Of a stretch of DNA of 64,000 bases, positions 19,234-27,974 are shown in pieces. The translations under genes were made by a program, and so were the position numbers. The DNA comes from Opitutaceae bacterium (lineage in GTDB: Bacteria; Verrucomicrobiota; Verrucomicrobiia; Opitutales; Opitutaceae): the NCBI GenBank assembly GCA_028284235.1, contig JANQSC010000009.1, forward strand, positions 97,268-161,267. The letters are read 5' to 3'. A model generated the notes under the pieces. That model searched no databases, was not told where the DNA came from, and saw nothing but the letters and a program-made list of their open reading frames with translations. The number at the start of each line of letters is the position of its first letter. Position 1 is the first letter of the stretch.

Positions 19234-19390
19234 CGCGATTTGTGGCTGATAGGTATAATGGGGATTCCGCCGCCGTAAAGCTTTTGGACGCTTCGATTTT
19301 GAATAGGGATTCGGATGAGGTTAAGCTGGCGGTTAGATTAATGTTGAGTGAATAGGGGGTTTGGAATACTCTTTGTGACCCTTTCTTCCT

Positions 19391-22072
19391 GTGTTTGTGT
19401 TCCCCGCCCGTTTTCGCGCTGCTGCGGCAGTTCTTTTTTGCGCGCCCGTCTGCGTCTGGGTGTGCCTTTCGGTCGAGCCGGCGAATCCGCAGGTTGAGCG
19501 GACTGAGGACCGGAACATCCGACTCGACTGGGAGGATGCAGGGGAGGACTACGGCTATACTGTCGAAACCAGCGAGACTTTGGAGCCGGACAGTTGGGAG
19601 CCGAGTGAAGGGGAGTGGCCGATCGTGGAATCGGAATGGACGAATCCTGGCACGCTTTCCGAGGGGGGCCGCTTTTATCGAGTCATCACCGCTCTCTTGA
19701 ATCCGCCATTTTTATCAGCGGACGAATTGGAAGACGGTGACGAGGACGGATTGAGCGACTTTCGCGAGGCTCAGCTCGGAACGGACCCGACGAAGGCGGA
19801 CACCGACGGGGACGGGCTGCTGGACGGTTACGAGGACTTTTTGATCAACCATCCCGACTATGCGGAACTGGCGTTAGACCCGCTGGACCCCGACAGCGAC
19901 GGGGACATGATCAACGATTTCCTGGCAGTCGTGCTTTTCTTCGATTCGGGTCCACTGACGGGGGCGGCCGATGCGGACGAGGATGCGGATGGGCTGACGG
20001 ATCGGCTTGAGGCGTTTTTGGGCCTGGATCCAGGAAACGCGGATACGGATGGCGATGGCGTTTCGGACAAGGACGAGCGCGATGCGGGGACCAATCCGTT
20101 CGACGCCATCGATGCGGGCGATCCCGAGTTCTACGCTCCATTCTCGATTCCGGAACAATTCGACTATCTGGCGAATCCGGACTTGATCGGAGTCGAGTTC
20201 GACGCGTTTTTCGAAGTGTTCGGTTATGAGGAACCCGTCCCTCCAAGTTCGGTTTCTGGCGGCGGCATCTCGATTCTAAATGACGAGGGGGCGACCCCGA
20301 GCGCAGAGGGGAATACGCCGATTGGCACCGGTGACGGCGGTCGGAGCATCTATATGGCGCATGTGGTGGAGACGAAGGACGGGAGGAACGCGGTTAGGGT
20401 TCCGACGACGATTTGCGCCTCCGGGTTTATCCTCGTCAAGGAAGGCCAGACCATTCAGGAGGAAGTGGTGACTCGGATTGGGACCGGCGAGACATTCACT
20501 ATGAGGACGCTGATCCCGTTCGATCAACTGACGCCTCAAGTGATTAACAACTGCTGTGTACAACAGGACTTGATTGACCCGGCGACGGATCCGCTGCTGG
20601 CGGAATTGGCCGAACTTTTCGGCGACGAGCTGGACGTCTTGCGCGTCGTGACGCAGTATGTGCTCGCCCATGGGCTCATGGTGTTCGATTTGCAAGACGC
20701 GGAGCGGTTTTACCAGACTCGCGACAAGCTCGTTCGTTGCTGTGGGTACACGAAATCGGAGGCGACGGCGATATCCATGGCGATCATGGTGTTCGTCAAT
20801 CTGGACTCGATCGGACTCGAGTTTCTCCTCGGAGCCTTGCCCTTCAAAATTGGCGACGCGATTAGCTTGGTCGATCGAGAGTTTTTGGAGAAGAGTATCG
20901 GGAATTATGCAGACGGATTGATCGACGACGCGGAGATTACGCAAACGATCTGCGACATCATTCTCTGGAACGTTTGCCGCAAATTCTTGCGGGAGAACGA
21001 AACCGCGGGTTGTCCTACTTTTGACGATACAGATTTGTTGGAAGCGGCCACAGAAGGGCGAAACGGGGACAGCGGAGAAGGGCGCCCTGGAGACGACGAC
21101 GACGGCAATCCAGACGCCGAGAACGTGGGACGAAGCGTACCGGTAAACTACGGGCGGACGGATCCGCCGGAAAACAATCCCCAGGGGAATCAACCACCTC
21201 CGGGAGGCGCTGCGGACGTGGAGGAAGGAAAGCGTGTCGGGGACGGTCGGCCATTCCGCGGCGATGGAAATCGCAATGGCGGGATCGACGGCAAGCCTGG
21301 CGGCGAAAACGGTGGAAACGACGAGGACGGCAAAGACGGCAAGCCGGGAGGGGGACCGAAGGGCGGAACGCCGGGCGGACCGCTGCCCGTTCCGGAGATT
21401 CCGCCGGACGATCCCCCACCCGAGGGCTGGGTGTTCGAATTTGGGGATGCGCCCGACGAAGATTTAAGCGCGGCGTATCCAGCGCCCAACGACGCGGTAG
21501 TCGGACGATTTCCCACGATTTTCAACACGACTAATTCACGATACTCCTTGCCCGGAGCCCACATTCTCTACCCAGGATACCTTTGGCTGGGTCGGCGGTA
21601 TTCTATGGAAACGGACGCTACGATTGGCGACACGGACGACGAGACGAATCTAAATCTGCCCTTGGGGCTTTCCAATCGCGACTACTTCGACGATGGCTTG
21701 GCTCTTCCATTGAACGCTAATCCGTGCGGGTTGACGCCGATGACCGTGGCCATAGACAGCTGGGCGGGAATCGACGTCGAGTATGTCTACGTGAATGTGT
21801 TGGTCGATTTCAACCGCGATGGCGTCTGGGCGGGAGCGGTCGAGGGCGCGGACGAATGGGCCGTGAAGAACTTCAAAGTCGCTCTGGACAAGGGGACGGA
21901 GCAGATCGTCGGCCTGCCTCCGTTTCAAACTCCCTGCGAACCTTACCCGGCGTGGACGCGCGTGCTGTTGAGCGACATTCCGGTGACCCTCGAGTTCTTC
22001 TCCACCGACGAAGGTTGGGATGGCAGCGGCTATTTCAACTTCGGGGAAGTGGAAGACTACTATATAAAATAG
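19391..22072 (+). CDS. Large secreted protein with calcium-binding Asp-rich repeats and a GEVED C-terminal domain
   Basis: The product has 893 residues from a GTG at 19391; the start is uncertain and no good ribosome-binding site is visible. A signal peptide (to about residue 30) is followed by a short beta domain. Thrombospondin-3-like Asp repeats (about 113-235: DADEDADGLTD, ADTDGDGVSDKDERDAGTNP) probably bind calcium. A central region with two Cys-Cys pairs (near 388 and 449) leads to a Gly/Asp/Pro-rich linker (about 590-680). The C-terminal domain begins FEFGDAPDED and ends FNFGEVEDYYI, the GEVED family seen in secreted PVC and Bacteroidota proteins. A surface or extracellular matrix role is likely; no enzyme motif is seen. 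Confidence 0.85.
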   Translation: MFVFPARFRAAAAVLFCAPVCVWVCLSVEPANPQVERTEDRNIRLDWEDAGEDYGYTVETSETLEPDSWEPSEGEWPIVESEWTNPGTLSEGGRFYRVITALLNPPFLSADELEDGDEDGLSDFREAQLGTDPTKADTDGDGLLDGYEDFLINHPDYAELALDPLDPDSDGDMINDFLAVVLFFDSGPLTGAADADEDADGLTDRLEAFLGLDPGNADTDGDGVSDKDERDAGTNPFDAIDAGDPEFYAPFSIPEQFDYLANPDLIGVEFDAFFEVFGYEEPVPPSSVSGGGISILNDEGATPSAEGNTPIGTGDGGRSIYMAHVVETKDGRNAVRVPTTICASGFILVKEGQTIQEEVVTRIGTGETFTMRTLIPFDQLTPQVINNCCVQQDLIDPATDPLLAELAELFGDELDVLRVVTQYVLAHGLMVFDLQDAERFYQTRDKLVRCCGYTKSEATAISMAIMVFVNLDSIGLEFLLGALPFKIGDAISLVDREFLEKSIGNYADGLIDDAEITQTICDIILWNVCRKFLRENETAGCPTFDDTDLLEAATEGRNGDSGEGRPGDDDDGNPDAENVGRSVPVNYGRTDPPENNPQGNQPPPGGAADVEEGKRVGDGRPFRGDGNRNGGIDGKPGGENGGNDEDGKDGKPGGGPKGGTPGGPLPVPEIPPDDPPPEGWVFEFGDAPDEDLSAAYPAPNDAVVGRFPTIFNTTNSRYSLPGAHILYPGYLWLGRRYSMETDATIGDTDDETNLNLPLGLSNRDYFDDGLALPLNANPCGLTPMTVAIDSWAGIDVEYVYVNVLVDFNRDGVWAGAVEGADEWAVKNFKVALDKGTEQIVGLPPFQTPCEPYPAWTRVLLSDIPVTLEFFSTDEGWDGSGYFNFGEVEDYYIK

Positions 22073-22080
22073 CTTCAGCT

Positions 22081-22165
22081 CATAATCTTAATCCTAATCC
22101 TAATCAAAAAAATCGAACGGGCTTGGGGGGTGTAATTTTGATTAAGATTATGATTAGGATTAGGA
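22081..22165. repeat. TAATCN-hexamer hairpin between convergent genes (copy 1)
   Basis: The left arm (22081-22109) is four TAATC-type hexamers ending AAAA. The right arm (22136-22165) begins TTTT and carries four GATTAN hexamers. The arms pair imperfectly, differing mainly at the variable sixth base, around a GC-richer loop. It lies between the end of the GEVED gene and the end of sucB, where a bidirectional terminator is expected. The same design recurs at 41265-41349. Confidence 0.8.
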
Positions 22166-22174
22166 CTGTGTCTG

Positions 22175-23281
22175 CTAGATATCCAGCAGCAGGTGCAGCG
22201 GGTTTTCCAGAGTCTGTTTTAGGTTGACCAGGAAGGTGACCGCTTCCCGTCCGTCCACGATTCGATGGTCGTAGGAGAGGGCGAGGTACATCATCGGACG
22301 GATGACGACTTGGCCGTCGACAGCGATTGGCCGGTCTTGGATGGTGTGCATTCCAAGGATGGCGCTTTGAGGGGCGTTCAAGATGGGAGTCGACAGCATG
22401 GAGCCGAAAACGCCGCCGTTGGTGATGGTGAATACGCCGCCTTGTAGATCCTCGAGGCCGATTTTTCCGGCGCGCGCTTTTTCCGCGTAGTCTCGAATCC
22501 CCTTCTCGATGCCGGCGAGGCTGAGCGTTTCGCAGTCGCGCAACACGGGAACCATCAGTCCTTTTTCTGTGGATACAGCTATACCGATATCGTAGTAGTG
22601 GTTCTGGACTATGTCCGTCCCGTCGACGAGAGCGTTGATCGCCGGTACCTTTTGCAGGGCTTTGACGGTGGCTTTGACGAAGAAGGACATGAATCCCAGT
22701 TTGACTCCGTGCGTCTCGACGAAGGACTCTTGGTTTTCCGCCCGAAGGGCTTTGATAGCGGAGAGGTCGACCTCGTTGAAAGTCGTGAGCATGGCGGCTT
22801 CTTGTTGGGCGGCCACGAGGCGTTCGGCGATTTTTTGGCGCAACGGGCTCATTCGTTTGCGCGAGGTTCTGCCTTCGCTGGAAACGCTCGGCTTTGAATT
22901 GACCGCGGGCGCGGGAGCGACCGGAGGAGGCGCGGTTTGCTCGGGAGGAGGAGCCACAGGCTCGGGCTCGCTCGGGCGTTCGGCGGGAGCGCTAGCAGGT
23001 TCGGGTTCGGGAGTTGGCTCGGGCGTTCCTGAGCTCGGAGGCGCGGCGGATTCGTCGATTTCCGCGACAATTTGACCGATCTCGACTTCGTCGCCTTCTT
23101 CGGCCTTGAGGGAAATGGAACCGGCGACTTCGGCCAGGCCTTCGGAAGTGATCTTGTCCGTCTCGAGCTCGTAGATTACCTGGTCTTTCTGGACGAAGTC
23201 GCCTTCTTTGACGTGCCAGGCGGCGATGATTCCGCTGGTGATTGATTCGCCCAAGGCGGGGACTTTTATTGAAGTGGCCAT
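22175..23281 (-). CDS. sucB: 2-oxoglutarate dehydrogenase E2, dihydrolipoamide succinyltransferase
   Basis: The 368-residue protein has an N-terminal lipoyl domain with Lys43 in ETDKITSE. A Pro/Glu/Ala-rich linker (about 80-128) and the acyltransferase domain follow, the latter ending in [13 protein letters not shown] with catalytic His339 and Asp343. It transfers the succinyl group from lipoamide to CoA in the TCA cycle. The peripheral subunit-binding domain that bacterial E2 uses to hold E3 is not visible: the linker passes directly into [18 protein letters not shown]. The gene follows sucA by 34 bases. The E3 gene (lpd) is not in the window. Assignment to succinyl rather than acetyl transfer rests on the sucA neighbour and the sequence. 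Confidence 0.95.
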   Translation of the reverse strand: MATSIKVPALGESITSGIIAAWHVKEGDFVQKDQVIYELETDKITSEGLAEVAGSISLKAEEGDEVEIGQIVAEIDESAAPPSSGTPEPTPEPEPASAPAERPSEPEPVAPPPEQTAPPPVAPAPAVNSKPSVSSEGRTSRKRMSPLRQKIAERLVAAQQEAAMLTTFNEVDLSAIKALRAENQESFVETHGVKLGFMSFFVKATVKALQKVPAINALVDGTDIVQNHYYDIGIAVSTEKGLMVPVLRDCETLSLAGIEKGIRDYAEKARAGKIGLEDLQGGVFTITNGGVFGSMLSTPILNAPQSAILGMHTIQDRPIAVDGQVVIRPMMYLALSYDHRIVDGREAVTFLVNLKQTLENPLHLLLDI

Positions 23282-23315
23282 GCGTAGATTGAAAGGTGGA
23301 AAGAGGGAGCGAGCG

Positions 23316-26057
23316 TCATACGAGCGATCGGGAGAAGGCGACTTGAAGGAAGGTCTCGAGTTCGCTCTTGTGGAGAGTCATGGTGCCGACGGCGGGGCTG
23401 GCGCTGGCGCCGCGTCCTGCGTAGATCGGCTTCTTTTCGAGGACTTCTTCGATGAGCGGCGCTATGTAGGACCAGGCTCCCATATTCTTGGATTCCTCTT
23501 GGCACCAGATGATCGTTTTGGCGGAGGTGTAGCGCGATACGATTTTTTTAAGCAAATCCTTGTTTAGTGGATACAGCTGCTCCACACGGATGATTGCCGC
23601 GTCGTCGATCTTGTTGAGGGTTCGATGATTGATCAAGTCGTAGTAGACCTTGCCCGAGCAAAGGATGACGCGTTTTACCTTTTTGGCATTCGCGGCGGGG
23701 TCGTCGAGGATTTCGCTGAAGGCGTCGTTTTCGAATGCGGACCAATCCGAGGCGGCGGCCTTGTTGCGTAGCAGGGATTTCGGGGCCATGATCACCAGCG
23801 GTTTGCGAAACTCGCGCATCATTTGGCGTCGCAGGACGTGGAAGTACTGGGCGGGGGTAGTGAGGTTGCAGACTTGGATGTTCTCTTCGGCGCAGGACTG
23901 TAGAAAGCGTTCGAGTCGCGCGGACGAGTGCTCGGGGCCTTGGCCTTCGTATCCATGGGGGAGGAGCATCACGATTCCGCTGACGCGTCCCCATTTGGAT
24001 TCGCTCGAGGTGATGAATTGGTCGATGACGACTTGGGCGCCGTTGGCGAAGTCGCCGAACTGGGCTTCCCAGATGCAGAGCATTTTCGGGTAGTCGATGG
24101 AGTAGCCGAAGTCGAATCCGAGCACGCCGGCTTCTGATAGAAGGGAGTTGTAGACGCAGAACTGGGCTTGATCATCCGAGAGGTTCAGCAGGGGCACGTA
24201 GCGGTCGCCGGTATGCTCGTCGTGGAGGACCGCGTGGCGCTGGCTGAATGTACCGCGTTCGCTGTCTTGACCGGAGAGTCGGACGGGAGTGCCCTCCATG
24301 AGAAGCGACCCGAATGCGAGGGCTTCCGCGTAGGACCAGTCGATTGGCTTTCGCTCGTCGAAGGCTTTGCGGCGCTGGGCAAGGAAGCGTTGGATTTTCT
24401 TGTTGAACTGTCCGGTTTCGGGGATGCCGGTCAAACCGTGGACGAGTCGCTCCAGTTTGTTGGCGCTTATGCTCGTGGGGACGGGGTCGAATGAGTACTT
24501 GGCTTGGAACTCGGCGGTGGATCCGGCGAATTGGTTGCGGCCCCGGATGTTCACTTCGGAGGCCTTTTTGACGCGTTCGAGGGACTTCTCGAGGGAGTCC
24601 TCGTATTCTTTTCGCATGGCGTCGGTTTCCGCCTGGGTGAAGGTGCCGTCTTCGACGAGCCGCTTGGTCAGGAGTTCGCTGACGGCGGGGTGCTTGGCGA
24701 TCCGGTCGTAGAGTTCCGGATTGGTGAACATGGGCTCGTCGCTTTCGTTGTGGCCGTGCTTGCGGTAGCAATACATGTCGATGACGACGTCGCTTTGGAA
24801 GGCCTGCCGAAACTCGATGGCGAGTTGGGTCACGAACACGACTGCTTGGGGGTCGTCACCGTTGACGTGGAAAATCGGCGCTTCGATCATCTTGGCGATG
24901 TCGGTGCAGTAGCGGGTGGAGCGGGCTTCTTTTGGCGTGGTGGTGAAGCCGATTTGGTTGTTGACGATGATGTGGAGCGTGCCGCCGGTCCGGTATCCGG
25001 GGAGCTGGGAGAAGTTGAGGACTTCGGCCACGACTCCTTGTCCGGCGAAAGCGGCGTCGCCGTGTATCAAAACAGGCAGGACCTTTTTTCGCTCGGTGTC
25101 GCCGAGGATGCGCTGTCGGGCGCGGGCTTTGCCTTCCACGACGGGATTGACGATCTCCAGGTGGGAGGGGTTGGAGGCGAGCCGGATTTCAACTTGATCG
25201 CCTTCTTTCGTCTCGATGACCTTTTCGTATCCAAGATGGTATTTCACGTCGCCATCGCCGGCGACGGTGTCGGGCACGTAGTTGTCGCCGAATTCCTCGA
25301 AGATGAAATCGTAGGATTTCTTTAAGGTATTAGCGAGGACGTTGAGTCGACCGCGGTGGGCCATGCCCATGACGATTTCCTTGATGCCGAGTCGGCCGCA
25401 GTGCTCAAGGGCGTTGTCGAGGCAGGGGATGAGCGTTTCGCCGCCTTCGAGCGAGAATCGCTTTTGTCCCGAGTAGCGGGTGTGGAGAAAGCGCTCGAAG
25501 GCTTCCGCGGCGAACACTTTGCGAAGTATCCGGTTTTTGGTTTTAACGGGGAATTCGATGCGTCCTTGCAGAGGCTCGATCTTGGACTGGATCCAGCGTC
25601 GGGCCTCGGTGTTCTGCATGTGGATGTACTCGTAGCCAATATTGCCGCAGTAGGTTTTGCGCAGGGCGTCGATCAGCTTGCGGAGCGAAATGGCGCTTCC
25701 CTCGAGGAAATGACCGGAATCGAACGTTTGGTCGAGGTCGTTCTCGGCGAGGCCGAATCGCTCGAGCTCCAAATCGGGATTCGCGGGTGGCGGTCCCGTT
25801 AACGGGTCCAAGTCCGCCTGAGTGTGGCCGATGCTGCGATACCGGTAGATCAAGCTCGACACGTTCATCTGCTTGGACGCGGAATCGGAGCGAGCGGCGC
25901 CGTTTTTGCCGTGCGTTTTGGGCGGACGCGTCAGGGCGAGTTCGAAGCCTTCGAAAAAGGCGGCCCATTGCGTGTCGACCGCCGAAGGGTCGTTCTTCCA
26001 TTTCTCGTAGTTCTCGTCGATTAGATCGGCGTTGGAGCGCGTGGCGATCGTCAGCAT
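23316..26057 (-). CDS. sucA: 2-oxoglutarate dehydrogenase E1
   Basis: The 913-residue protein matches E1o in full. The N-terminal segment [23 protein letters not shown] is the E2/E3-interaction end. The thiamine diphosphate core has [28 protein letters not shown] and [21 protein letters not shown] follows. The C-terminal half contains [22 protein letters not shown]. It decarboxylates 2-oxoglutarate and reductively succinylates the E2 lipoyl group, in the cytoplasm. It is the first gene of the sucAB operon. The dyad at 26088-26120 lies 31 bases upstream of its start and may be a control site. Confidence 0.97.
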   Translation of the reverse strand: MLTIATRSNADLIDENYEKWKNDPSAVDTQWAAFFEGFELALTRPPKTHGKNGAARSDSASKQMNVSSLIYRYRSIGHTQADLDPLTGPPPANPDLELERFGLAENDLDQTFDSGHFLEGSAISLRKLIDALRKTYCGNIGYEYIHMQNTEARRWIQSKIEPLQGRIEFPVKTKNRILRKVFAAEAFERFLHTRYSGQKRFSLEGGETLIPCLDNALEHCGRLGIKEIVMGMAHRGRLNVLANTLKKSYDFIFEEFGDNYVPDTVAGDGDVKYHLGYEKVIETKEGDQVEIRLASNPSHLEIVNPVVEGKARARQRILGDTERKKVLPVLIHGDAAFAGQGVVAEVLNFSQLPGYRTGGTLHIIVNNQIGFTTTPKEARSTRYCTDIAKMIEAPIFHVNGDDPQAVVFVTQLAIEFRQAFQSDVVIDMYCYRKHGHNESDEPMFTNPELYDRIAKHPAVSELLTKRLVEDGTFTQAETDAMRKEYEDSLEKSLERVKKASEVNIRGRNQFAGSTAEFQAKYSFDPVPTSISANKLERLVHGLTGIPETGQFNKKIQRFLAQRRKAFDERKPIDWSYAEALAFGSLLMEGTPVRLSGQDSERGTFSQRHAVLHDEHTGDRYVPLLNLSDDQAQFCVYNSLLSEAGVLGFDFGYSIDYPKMLCIWEAQFGDFANGAQVVIDQFITSSESKWGRVSGIVMLLPHGYEGQGPEHSSARLERFLQSCAEENIQVCNLTTPAQYFHVLRRQMMREFRKPLVIMAPKSLLRNKAAASDWSAFENDAFSEILDDPAANAKKVKRVILCSGKVYYDLINHRTLNKIDDAAIIRVEQLYPLNKDLLKKIVSRYTSAKTIIWCQEESKNMGAWSYIAPLIEEVLEKKPIYAGRGASASPAVGTMTLHKSELETFLQVAFSRSLV

Positions 26058-26087
26058 GTCAGCATTCTTTGCGTGGAAATGGAATTG

Positions 26088-26120
26088 ATTGTTAAGGCAA
26101 AAATTGTCTTGGTTAACAAT
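26088..26120. promoter_or_regulatory. Dyad ATTGTTAA-N17-TTAACAAT upstream of sucA
   Basis: The 8-bp arms at 26088-26095 and 26113-26120 are perfect inverted copies, 31 bases upstream of the sucA ATG in the divergent region shared with the 77-residue gene. A dimeric regulator of the TCA cycle could bind here. No regulator is identified. Confidence 0.45.
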
Positions 26121-26272
26121 GAATTGGCCTCTATAAAACCGTTAGGGCTCTCGGCTGCGCGAGTAAAGCAAAAGGCGACTTAGGAGGTCAGTTATTTGGG
26201 CGAGCGCAATTGGTTGCTGAAAAGGGTAGCCAAAGGCGGCGGGATTGGTAGAAACGGAGTTTTTCGGAAATC

Positions 26273-26506
26273 ATGGTACATGAATCTATCAGAGCGGCGC
26301 TTCTTTCGGTTCAAGAGGGAATCCGCGACTCGGAATCGACTAAAGTGGTGGACGGATTGAAGTCGCTGGACGCGTTGTTGGCGACGCATCGAAGCGAACT
26401 GGATCCACAGCTGGTTCATTTTTTGTCCCGCCGGAGCTACGAGAAGGCTTTGATGTTCTTGGACGGGGAAGGGAACATTCCTAAAGGCGTTTGCGGCGGG
26501 CGTTAA
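26273..26506 (+). CDS. Small protein of unknown function (77 aa)
   Basis: The ORF begins MVHESIRAALLSVQEG and is predicted to be mostly helical and soluble, with no signal peptide, Cys cluster or known motif. It ends 14 bases before the SUI1-like gene, on the same strand, so the two are probably co-transcribed. Codon use and amino-acid balance look like a real gene. Its start overlaps a GGA-containing leader, which gives only moderate support for the start. I do not recognise the family. Confidence 0.65.
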   Translation: MVHESIRAALLSVQEGIRDSESTKVVDGLKSLDALLATHRSELDPQLVHFLSRRSYEKALMFLDGEGNIPKGVCGGR

Positions 26507-26520
26507 CTGAGGAGCGAACT

Positions 26521-26922
26521 ATGGGAAAGCGAAAGCGTCGCGTGGATACGGACGGAGGCGATTCCCCATTTGGGGCGAACCCGTTCGAAAACTTGAGCGG
26601 AGCCGGGCTGCCTGAGCAGCCGCGTTCGGAGCAACAACCAGAGGCGAAACGAGTCGAGTCTGCGCCGCAACGAAAGAACCGGGGTCGAGTGGACGTGGTC
26701 CGCCAGCGATCGGCGGGCGGGGGCGGCTGGATGACGGTCGCCAAGAATTTCGTGGGAATATCGATCGAGGAGAAAACGGCGCTCAAAAAGTCGATACAGA
26801 AGCGCTGTGGCGTAGGCGGATCGCTGAAGGCGGGGAATATCGAGATTCAGGGAGACAAACGCGAAGAAGTGAAGGCGACCTTGGAGGCGGCGGGTTTCCG
26901 AGTGGTTTTCGCCGGGGGGTGA
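26521..26922 (+). CDS. SUI1/YciH-family translation factor
   Basis: The 133-residue protein starts at the ATG at 26521, preceded by a good GAGGAG site; a longer frame from 26491 overlaps the previous gene. A basic, disordered N-terminus (MGKRKRRVDTDGG) leads to a SUI1 domain (about 60-133) with the family core IEEKTALKKSIQKRCGVGGS, LKAGNIEIQGDKREEV and the GFRVVFAGG end. In eukaryotes this fold (eIF1) polices start-codon choice; bacterial YciH homologues have been reported to repress translation initiation under stress. The role here is inferred from the family only. Confidence 0.9.
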   Translation: MGKRKRRVDTDGGDSPFGANPFENLSGAGLPEQPRSEQQPEAKRVESAPQRKNRGRVDVVRQRSAGGGGWMTVAKNFVGISIEEKTALKKSIQKRCGVGGSLKAGNIEIQGDKREEVKATLEAAGFRVVFAGG

Positions 26923-26936
26923 GTCTCGACAAACGC

Positions 26937-26957
26937 GGCTCGCTCGGCGATCGAGCC
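26937..26957. terminator. Hairpin between convergent SUI1-like and metF genes
   Basis: GGCTCG and CGAGCC form a 6-bp stem around a 9-nt loop, followed by CTACC. On the minus strand it reads GGTAGGGCTCGATC, sharing GTAGGGCT with the element at 14034. There is no T tract, so it may be a REP-type element rather than a terminator. Confidence 0.4.
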
Positions 26958-26985
26958 CTACCATTAGCGACTGCGTGGACAATCG

Positions 26986-27873
26986 CTATGCGAGACGCGA
27001 GCGGGCTTCGTTTATGAGTTGAATGGCGGATTCCGCTTTGTTGAGGGCGTAGATATGCACTCCGGGGGCGCCACGGTCGAGGAGCTCGGCGATTTGGTCG
27101 CTCGCCCATTGGACGCCGATTTCGCGAACAGCGGCAGGGTTGTCTTCGACTTGGCTCAATTTGGACTCGAGCGAACGCGGCAGTTCGGACTGGCAAAGCT
27201 GGGTGATGCGCTTGATTTGCTTGAGAGCGAGCACGGGCATGATGCCTGGGACCACGGGCAGGTCGATACCGCGTTCGCGCACTTTCTCGACGTAGTCGAA
27301 GTAGGCGTCGTTTTCGAAGAAAAGCTGAGTGGTGATGAAGGAAGCGCCGGCGTCAGTCTTGATTTTCAGAGCGTCGAGGTCCGACTCGAGCGAGGTTGCC
27401 TCGGGATGTTTTTCGGGGTATCCGGCTACGCCCATGCAAATGTTGGGGTAGCGTTGCTGGATGAATGCGACGAGGTCGCTGGCGTATTTGAATCCGCCTT
27501 TGGTGACGGGGAATTCGGTCTGGCCCTGCGGGGCGTCGCCGCGGAGCGCCATGATGTTGCGGTAGCCTTCGGCGTAAAACTCGTCGATGATGTCGCCTAG
27601 CTCGGCGCGATCGGATCCGACGCAAGTGAAATGGGGCATGACGTTCAGGCCAACCTCGTTTTTCATGCGTCGACTGACCGTAGCGGAGAGGTCGCGCGTG
27701 CTGCCGCCGGCCCCGTAGGTGACGGAGACGAAATCGGGATCGCAGGCGGAAATCCGCTGGGCCGCGTCGATCAGCGTGTCGACCGACTCCGCGGACTTCG
27801 GAGGGAAAAACTCGACGGAAAGCAGGGGTCTCCCCGCGCTCAGCAAAGTCGTTATGGGTTCTTGGTCGGACAT
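26986..27873 (-). CDS. metF: 5,10-methylenetetrahydrofolate reductase
   Basis: The 295-residue protein is the usual MetF length. It contains LLSVEFFPPKSAESVDTL at the N-terminus (Glu of the active site), then FVSVTYGAGGSTRDLSA, NIMALRGDAP and FITTQLFFENDAYFDYV. The FAD-binding TIM barrel reduces methylene-THF to 5-methyl-THF for methionine synthesis. The ATG at 27873 lacks a visible Shine-Dalgarno; instead the 28-bp dyad at 27877-27904 ends three bases before it, which may bear on regulation. The gene lies 101 bases downstream of rlmN. Confidence 0.96.
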   Translation of the reverse strand: MSDQEPITTLLSAGRPLLSVEFFPPKSAESVDTLIDAAQRISACDPDFVSVTYGAGGSTRDLSATVSRRMKNEVGLNVMPHFTCVGSDRAELGDIIDEFYAEGYRNIMALRGDAPQGQTEFPVTKGGFKYASDLVAFIQQRYPNICMGVAGYPEKHPEATSLESDLDALKIKTDAGASFITTQLFFENDAYFDYVEKVRERGIDLPVVPGIMPVLALKQIKRITQLCQSELPRSLESKLSQVEDNPAAVREIGVQWASDQIAELLDRGAPGVHIYALNKAESAIQLINEARSRLA

Positions 27874-27876
27874 CTG

Positions 27877-27904
27877 ATATCAACGTATGCGGATTTGTTG
27901 ATAT
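27877..27904 (-). promoter_or_regulatory. Dyad ATATCAAC-N12-GTTGATAT abutting the metF start
   Basis: The 8-bp arms (27877-27884 and 27897-27904) are perfect inverted copies with a 12-base spacer, ending 3 bases from the metF ATG. The position fits a repressor site overlapping the transcription start, or an RNA hairpin over the ribosome-binding region. A regulator sensing S-adenosyl compounds is plausible but not shown. Confidence 0.6.
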
Positions 27905-27974
27905 GTAAAATTAAATTGGCGATGCAATCCAAAAATGAGGCGTCGTCTCAGATTCTTACTCGTAAGGCACGCTG

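Noticed and set aside
22081..22165. CRISPR array or telomere-like repeat
   Set aside because: The units are only 6 bases, without unique spacers, and they form two facing arms, so this is not a CRISPR array; there is no sign of a replicon end.
24504..25325. A 273-codon plus-strand frame inside sucA
   Set aside because: It is Val/Gly/Phe-rich antisense of a conserved E1 region with no start signal.
27874..27974. SAM riboswitch upstream of metF
   Set aside because: The 101-base gap lacks the four-helix layout and conserved core bases of SAM-I or the pseudoknot of SAM-II; only a short dyad is present.
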